DNA from: Nemophila menziesii
Taxonomy: Eukaryota > Streptophyta > Magnoliopsida > Boraginales > Hydrophyllaceae
Assembly (NCBI GenBank): GCA_029959085.1
Contig: JARWIR010000002.1
Coordinates: 36,729,733 to 36,793,732, forward strand
Reading direction: 5' to 3'
DNA: 64,000 bases
This document shows, piece by piece, positions 56,908 to 64,000 of this stretch (its first letter is position 1; each line of letters opens with the position of its first letter). The notes below the pieces were generated by a model. The model was not told the origin of the DNA. It made no database searches and worked only from the letters and a program-made list of their open reading frames with translations. Made by a program: the position numbers and the translations under genes.

Positions 56908-56989
56908 GAAATAAAAGGAAAACGCAAAATATATATGGCCTTTTATGGGAAAAAAAGATGGTTGGGGTGAGAGTGAATTGATTCTAACT

Positions 56990-57600
56990 TGAGGTGTTTC
57001 TTGGCAATAATCCTTTATTTAATTGAATTGGGATTAAGAAATTTCTATTGACTATATGTTTAAAATAACACTACTTGTGTTCTGATCAAATAGAAGGTAG
57101 CTTAAGTAATTATCTTCGGCGTCGACAGGGTTTTTAATTGCGGAATTAACATATAGGCGCCTAGTGCGAGTTATTGAACCGAGAGAGGTCTTGCACATTA
57201 GGTAGTCAATAGGGTAGGAGCTTAATTCACCGACAATAGTTAGAATGATAGTTGAACCCCAACTAATGTGAAATTACCCATTCAACTTTATTCCTAGAAA
57301 CGCAATTCAATATAATAGGTTCATACTTGCAGTCTTAGCTAGAATCTTACTTGCATAATTAGTTTAATCATTTAGAAAACAAAACATTAACTTTACTTTC
57401 TTTTTATTCAAGATATTTAAAACCATCTATTCTAATATTGAACACGAGTTAAAGTAACTACTTAAATCCCTGAGAACGAACTTGTTTTACTTATTATTAC
57501 TTGTTACGACTCGTACACTTGGGGAGATTTAATCGTGCATTTTTATGTGTGTACTTTTTGTACATTCATTATTTTATCACACACTCGAGCCCACCATATT
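56990..57600 (+). repeat. Gypsy LTR fragment
   Basis: Plus-strand sequence with 'aaatccctgagaacgaacttg' then 'gtacacttggggag' resembles the last part of Athila/Tat LTRs ('acaaccgtacacttgcgg' in the 14-22 kb element). No primer site follows, so it is an isolated fragment. Confidence 0.45.
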
Positions 57601-58331
57601 TGATCTTAGGTTGTGATCACTTTCAATAGTGTATCAATTGTCTCTCGTAGATTGATTCAGTGTGGATGTAAATGATTCAACTTGGATGTAAGTGTTAGTG
57701 TTAAACCACAATAAAAACGTTGTATTCTCTTATCTTTTTGCACTTTTCATACTTCTTATTTTTTTATATTAAAACTCGATTTGATCGTTTACTTTTACTA
57801 TCTTATCAAAATCGAGAAATAAAACTTTCAAAATATATTTACAACAACAACCTTTTTGGCATGATTGGTAGCATAGAAATTCAGTATTTAGAAGACTTGA
57901 AAGATTTGTTTTTGCAGAGATTTCTAAATTAAGAGGATTTAAATGTTTTTGCCAATAAATAAGCTTAATAAATGAGTTTTAAAGGTGTTGAGATGTCACT
58001 TTTTGAGAGGTCACAAGGATATTAATACACCTTGATGGTAAATTCTAGAAAGTCAAGGATTTACTGATGAAAATGAGGTGGTGTTTACTTGTTTTTGGCT
58101 GAAGAAAATGAGTTATTTGTGGAGGAATGAGTTTGTTTAGAAGAGATAGCCTTTAAGAGAGAAGGAAAGCATTTTCTACGCTTAGGCCGAGCAAAGGAAT
58201 GCATTTTTCAGTTATGAATTCAAGGCTAGATGAATTTGACAAAGACAAAAAGACAGGACCTTTATAATAGAAAGTTAACCTCATAGTATGTGAGTTGTTT
58301 ATTGTGTATACTTATAGAATAATTAATTACA
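57601..58331. other. Non-coding stretch
   Basis: No gene or element boundary recognised. The right part (from about 58,260) may be the LTR of the neighbouring minus-strand copia relic, but its ends could not be set. Confidence 0.3.
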
Positions 58332-59873
58332 TCAAGATAAACATAAGAAGTAAATATAAGAGTTACAAGTGTGTTGAAACTCTACAACTCTAAATAGATA
58401 TGCATTATATTTTCCGGTTTGACTTATGTTTGTAATTAATTTGTCATTATCTTTAGAGATAATTCTACTCGATAAAACCTCCTCGTAACACGAAGGGGGG
58501 ACCATAGAAAGCTTGAGGCGCAACAACTCAAATTTTGGACAATTTAATGGCTTGGTGAGGATGTCAGCCAATTTCTTGTCAGTAGAAATGTGTTAAATTC
58601 TTAGTGTTCCATCAGCCACTCTTTCCTGAACAAAGTGTATATCAATTTCTATGTGCCTACTTTTATTATGTAATAATGGATTTAAAGCCATATAGATGGA
58701 ACTTATATTGTCATAGTAGATAGTAGGTGGCTTGGAATGTGGGATCTTCAGAAAATTTAAGATATGTAATGTCCACAAAAGTTCTGATGTAAGTGACGCT
58801 AAGGCTCGATATTCTGCTTCTCAACTAGATTTGGAAACCCTTGGTTGTTTCTTAGAACTCCATGCGATTATATTTTCACCTATATAAACACTATAACCAG
58901 CTGTGGATCGTCTAGTGTCAGGGCATCCAGCCCAATCTGCATCACATATCCGATTATATTCATATCCTTGCAAGGAGTAAACATAATTCCATGAGATAAC
59001 GTTCCTTTTATGTATCGTGAGATTCGTTTTCCTACTCTGAGATGAGATTCAGTAGGACTTTGCATGATTTAACATATAGAATTAACCGCAAATGAGATGT
59101 CCGGGCGAGTCATAGTTAAGTACAACAAGGCGCCAAGTAATTAGCGAAATTCAGAAGGATCATGTAATTGTTCACCTTCGGTTGCAACTAGTCTCGAAGA
59201 TGTCATGGGTGTAGAAATCGGTTTTGCACCATCAAGACCATATTGTTGTAGGAGTTTTAGTGAGTACTTTGTTTGTAATAATTAAATTCCAGATTCACTA
59301 CGATGTACCTTCATGCCCAAGAAGTGTTGTAAATAAGAAAGTGTGCCAATAAAGTCTGTAATATGAGAGATTGAATCCCCGGAAATAATTATATCATCAA
59401 CATAAATAAGAAGAATAATTAAATGGCCTTCGGTGAAGCGAATAAATAGAGATGCATCATGATGTGAGTGAGAGAAATTGCACGATTACAGAATAGTGCT
59501 AAACTTATGATACCACGCTCGTGGAGACTGCTTGTGACCATATAAAGACTTGTGTAATTTGCACACATGGGATGGAAAATTTGAATCAGTAAACCCTGAG
59601 GTGGTTTCATATAGACAGTTTTCAATAAATCTCCATGTAAAAATGCATTTTTCATGTCTAGTTTCCGCAATTCCCATTTATTGGAGAGAGCTAGTGTCAG
59701 GATAATGCGAGTAGTTTCTGGATGAACGACTGGGCTAAATGTGTCTCCATAATCTCGGCTTGGTTATTAATTATACCCCTTTGCGACTAATCGGGCTTTA
59801 TATCTTTCCAAACTTCCATCAAAATTCTGCTTCATTCGAAATACCCATTTACACCCTATAATATTCATGTCAG
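58332..59873 (-). pseudogene. Copia pol relic (RT to RNase H), host of the right-hand insertion
   Basis: On the minus strand: MNIIGCKWVFRMKQN and ERYKARLVAKGYN (RT start, near 59,870-59,770), MKNAFLHGDLLKTVYMK, LIYVDD (near 59,390), [18 protein letters not shown], the RNase H end (YYDNISSIYMALNP, HIEIDIHFVQERV) and MADILTKPL. Several stops and frame changes. A purine tract is suggested near 58,490-58,503. The RT is cut at 59,873 by the next copia element, so the upstream half would lie beyond the right edge. Confidence 0.8.
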
Positions 59874-60097
59874 TGATAAGAGTATGATTTGTATTGAGTA
59901 AAACGATAAAGATAAAATGTATTTGATATATTATCGTGTGTAAATTATCAATACAAAAATGTTGTTTATATAGAAAACACAATGACCTGTTCTCCAATTT
60001 ACTAAGATTCCTTTATAACAACTTTTGTTATTTTGTGAATGAAAACAATATTGTGTGTGAGGTGCATTCTATCTAATGCGCACTACATTTCTTATCA
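59874..60097 (-). repeat. 3' LTR of the right-hand copia element
   Basis: 224 bp with an 8-bp terminal inverted repeat TGATAAGA/TCTTATCA. On the minus strand it follows a purine tract (GCTTGAGGGGGA, 60,098-60,109). A short LTR like this is usual for Ale/Retrofit-type copia elements. The left flank GTCAG (59,869-59,873) is the expected target-site copy; its partner is outside the window. Confidence 0.85.
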
Positions 60098-63000
60098 TCC
60101 CCCTCAAGCTAAAAACGCGTAAGAGAGGTAGCTTAACAATTAAGGAAGAAAAGATAGTTGCAGTTAATCCTTTTGTAAATATATCAGCTATTTGAGAGTG
60201 TGAAGGCACATGAGTGACAATGAGATTATTGGATTTGACTTGCTCTCGTATGAAATGATAATCCACATCTATATGACGTGTTTGAGTGTGAAAAACCGGA
60301 TTCGAAGCAAGTGCAATAGCAGATGTATTGTCACAATAAATGACAGGAGTAACAATAGGAATAAACAAACTCTTCAGCAAAAATGTTAGCCATTTTGACT
60401 CAGCAGAGACATAGCCCATATCTCTATATTCTGCTTCTATAGAAGAACGAGATATAGTTGATTGTTTCTTTGATACCCTTGAAATAAGATTGGAGCTTAG
60501 GAAGATATAGTAACCTGTTATAGAGCGCCTATCAGTTGAATTACTTGCCCATTCGGAGTTGGAGAATGCTTTTAAACTCGGAGTGGAAGAATTGAAGGTT
60601 AAAGAGTAATGTAGAGTACCCTTAACATAACATAATAGTTTCTTTAAACCATCATAATCAGAATTAGTAGGCCTGTGCATAGTTTGACACAATTGATTAA
60701 CAACAAACAAAATATCAGGACATTTTATTGTTAAATATTGTAGAGCTTCAATTAGAATACGAAAAAGAAATGGATCTTCAAAGAGATGAAGACCATGAGA
60801 AGTTTGCACATTATATTTGCTAAGTGTCCTGTCGTTTGTAATATAGAAGCTGCATAATGGGCCTGAGAAACAACCTAATTAGGTGTAGAGGATATAACTT
60901 CCAAACCAAGAAAAAAAGATAAAAGACCAATGTCTTTCATAGCAAACCGAGTCCTCAAAGCATTAATAATAGATGTAACACCATCCACATCACCACCTGT
61001 TACAAGAATATCATCGACAAAGACCAAAATTATAGTTCATTGATCATTATTTCAACGAATACACATGGAGGAATCAGCTGGACAAACAATAAAACCTTGA
61101 GAATCAAGAAACATAGTAAGAAGTCGATTCCATGCTCTTGGAGCCTGCTTAAGTCCATATAAAGATCGACTAAGTTTACAAACAAAAGAAGGATGTTGAG
61201 CATCAATAAAACCTGTTGGTTGAGTCATATAAACATCCTCATCCAATTTACCATGTAGAAAAGCATTAGAGATATCCAATTGATGAATAAACCAAGTATA
61301 ACTAGTGGCAAGAGATAAAAATAACTCGTATAGTCATATGCTTGACAACATGATTAAATTTTTATGTATAATCAAGTCCATATTCTTGAAGAAAACCACG
61401 CGCAACTAATCTAGCTTTGTATCGAGAAATAGAGCCATCAGCATTGCGTTTTATTTTATAAACCCACTTGCAAGAGATTGGAGTCCTACCAAGACGAGGA
61501 GGAACCAAATCCCAAGTAGATTGTTTTACGAGTGCAGTAAACTCATCAGTCATAGCTTGTTGCTAATGTTGGATTTAGCTGCTTCTTTGTAAGAAGTAGG
61601 TTTAATAATAGGAGGACTGGCTATAGTGGATTGACACTTATAAGATGGTTTGAGAGAACCTGATTTAGTTGTAGTGATCATATGATGTGTAGGTAAATTA
61701 GAGGATCTTTTGGAAGATAAAGGTTGAGAAGGTTTAAAGAAGAATCAGAAGTAGATATAATAGACTCAAATGGTTTGCTTAATGCATTGGGATTTATTGA
61801 GGAGCCAAAAATATCTACATGATCTGAGTATGAAGACTCAAGAGTAGGAGCAGGAGATAGAGGAAAATCTTGAAAAGCAAAGATAGACTCATTAAACACT
61901 ACCTGTCTAGACACAAAAAGCGCATTAGATAGTAATGAAAAACACTTATAACGTTTGCTAATTGAACAATAACCCAGAAAGACACAAGGCTTAGATAAAG
62001 GAGCTAACTTATTTGGTGCACAAGGTCTTAACCATGGATAAAATAAGCAACCAAAAATGCGCAAATGAGAGTAAGTAGGCTTGACTCCATCCAAGGTTTT
62101 TGAAGGAGAAGAATTATATAAGATCGGGGTTGGTAAAATATTAATAAAATAAATAGCTGCAGACAAAGCTTCAAGCCAAAACTTTTGAGGAGCAAAACTA
62201 TGTGATAATAAGGAACATGTAGTTTCTATTAAATGTTTGTGTTTGCGCTCAACATCACCATTTTGTTCAGGTGTGTGAGGATAGGATGTTTGATGTATAA
62301 CACGATGAGTTTGAATAAATGAAGCAAAGTTTTGATTAATGTTTCCACCATTATCAGAACGGATAATCTTAATTTTTGAATGAAACTGTGTTTTAATCAT
62401 AATATAAAACGCTTGAAAAATACGACACACATCAGACTTGAGAGCTAAGGGATAAACCCAAGTAAAACGACTATAATCATCAATAAAGAATACATAATAT
62501 TTGAAGGAAGAAACATAACTAATAGGTGATGGACCCCATACATCACTATGAACTAAATCAAATGGAGAACTGGACTGAATAATATATAAAGAAAAAGGTA
62601 GCTTATGACTTTTAGATGTAGCACAAGCATTACAATCAACAAGAGGAACATAAATTTGAGTATGTAAAGTTTAAGATATAGAAGCTAAAGCAAAAGAGGA
62701 TGGATGACCCAATCTGAGATGCCACAATGTAGCTGAAGATGACACACACTTAAAGGAGAGACACTTGACTGATGTAGATAAATTTTAGGATGAAGACTTT
62801 TGACTGGAACCAAAGGATATAGAATAGAGTCCATCTTTACAAAGGCCCTGAAACAACAAAACATTAGAAGAGGAATCATAAATTGACACTGATGAGGAAG
62901 AAAATACGAGATAACAATTGTTGTCTTAAGTAAATTTTGATGTAGACAACAAATTTGAAGAAATGGATAGAACATGTAAAATAGTCTGTAATTGAAAAGA

Positions 63001-64000
63001 GGAGGAAGAAGTGTTAAGCTTACTATTCCCAACATAAGCAATATCAAGTATTTGACTACTCCCAACAGCAACACCACAAACACCTTGATATGGAGAATGT
63101 TGTTGAAGTAAAGTAAGCTCAGGTGTGACATGACTATTAGCACCGGAGTCCAAGTACAACAATTCTGGATCATAGGTATTAGTACTTTGGGAATTTTCCA
63201 TCATAGCAGTTCGATTTTGAGCACGAGGTGATGAAAAATTGATAAAATCAGTCCTCTTCCAACAATCAAGTGCCGAGTGACCATAGCGAGTGCAAATTTG
63301 GCATGTAGGAGTGTTAGAACTAGAACCAGTCATATTAGATACAAATGAAAAAAATCACCATTAATAGAATAGTCAATATAAGAAAAGCCTCTTGAACGAC
63401 CTCTTCCACGAGCACAATTAGAATAACCACGACCACGCTGAGAGGGATTTGAAGAATTTCAAGAATTTGATGAAGGGGAAGAATGTGAAAATAGAGCAGT
63501 GCGAGAATTGCTCGATAATTCACCAGATTCACCCATCTTCATGTGAATTTCTTCAGATACTTGTAAGCTTCTAAGTGAGTGAAAAATGAGTGTAGAGGTT
63601 GGAGCATTTGTTATACGAATGCTAGATTTAAATTGGTTAAATACGCAGACATACTACAATATTCCTTTTTAATATTACATAATTTCATCTTGAGTTGATG
63701 AATATGCGTTTGACATTGAGAAACAAAAATTTCTTCAAGTTTATTCCAAACATCGAACGCATGAGGAAGCTTTACAACTTGATCGAGAATAGATATAATC
63801 ATAGAGGAAATTGTTCAATTGTTGATCCTCAATTAACCAAGTAGCAAACAAAGGACCAGTAGCAGCAAGTTGAGCTAAATATCCATCAAGGTGAGCTAAA
63901 TAACCATGAGCTTCGAGAATCACCTCAAGTTGTGAACGCCATAAACCATAATTTGCAAAATCAAGTTTAATTTGTACCGAGCTACTCCAATTTTGTCGAA
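60098..64000 (-). mobile_element. Right-hand copia element, minus strand, runs off the window
   Basis: It is inserted into the RT of the copia relic at 58.3-59.9 kb. Read from the right edge: gag, zinc knuckle, protease, integrase, RT, RNase H, purine tract, LTR. The 5' LTR is beyond 64,000. Motif style and short LTR suggest the Ale/Retrofit side of copia, with moderate support. Confidence 0.85.
60111..63990 (-). pseudogene. gag-pol: Right-hand copia gag-pol (frameshifted)
   Basis: Minus strand in order: gag (IKLDFANYGLWRSQLEVIL near 63,970-63,910), frame change near 63,790, FDVWNKLEEIFVSQ, an Arg-Gly-rich stretch (near 63,400), knuckle CQICTRYGHSALDC, protease LYLDSGANSHVT, integrase (IRSDNGGN, HTPEQNGDVERKHKH, HLRIFGCLFYPWL), RT (ISCKWVYKIKRNADGS, DISNAFLHGKLDEDVYM, LVFVDDILV near 61,010) and RNase H (SSIEAEYRDMGYVSAE, YCDNTSAIALASNP, ADIFTKGL). 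The RT Asp pair is intact. At least five frame changes or stops make it inactive. Confidence 0.85.

Noticed and set aside
56727..56927. 66-codon minus-strand frame with repeated GKLPITQTL
   Set aside because: The peptide repeat is the translation of the tandem palindromes; there is no start context or flanking gene structure.

Overview
The window is nuclear DNA of a flowering plant, probably a eudicot. The support is the element content (Ty1/copia elements primed by initiator tRNA-Met, a Ty3/gypsy element with a tRNA-Asp type primer site, plant L1 LINEs with RNase H and zinc-knuckle domains), plus remnants of plant host genes: a ZF-HD zinc finger and a PHD-finger/AIPP2-like gene. It is AT-rich, and I found no intact host gene. 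Nearly everything is transposable element or broken gene, often nested.

Layout. 1-4.6 kb: AT-rich sequence with a short unrecognised minus-strand reading frame and small repeats. 4.6-8.4 and 10.8-13.3 kb: two direct copies of one block. Each ends in a similar leader exon with a GTAAGATTT splice donor, and each is followed by a different gene fragment (ZF-HD finger at 8.5-8.9 kb; FBD-like exons at 13.4-13.7 kb). 14.2-21.9 kb: an Athila/Tat-like gypsy element with gag-protease but no RT or integrase core, only an 83-bp relic of its 5' LTR, and an array of paired palindromes behind its coding region. 22-31 and 44-45 kb: three minus-strand pseudogenes (here A, B, C) with a common 5' region. B is a PHD-finger plus SPOC-like (AIPP2 type) gene, cut in its SPOC-like exon by a complete 5.6-kb LINE flanked by an 18-bp target-site duplication.

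31.2-43.5 kb: an old, decayed copia element whose RT region holds a much younger copia element (35,246-40,728, two 739-bp LTRs). Its 3' LTR holds another 1.5-kb insertion. 46.6-52.4 kb: gypsy LTR debris, then a second decayed LINE on the minus strand. 53-54.7 kb: a relic of the same copia family as the old element. 55.1-57.6 kb: a solo-LTR-like block, two abutting perfect palindromes, and another LTR fragment. 58.3-64 kb: a minus-strand copia relic interrupted by a second minus-strand copia element that runs off the right edge.

The genes form no pathway. The window records tandem gene duplication followed by repeated insertion and decay. The order of some events can be read: LINE after gene B; young copia after old copia; right-hand copia after its host copia. 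I saw no CRISPR array, tRNA or rRNA gene, or operon.
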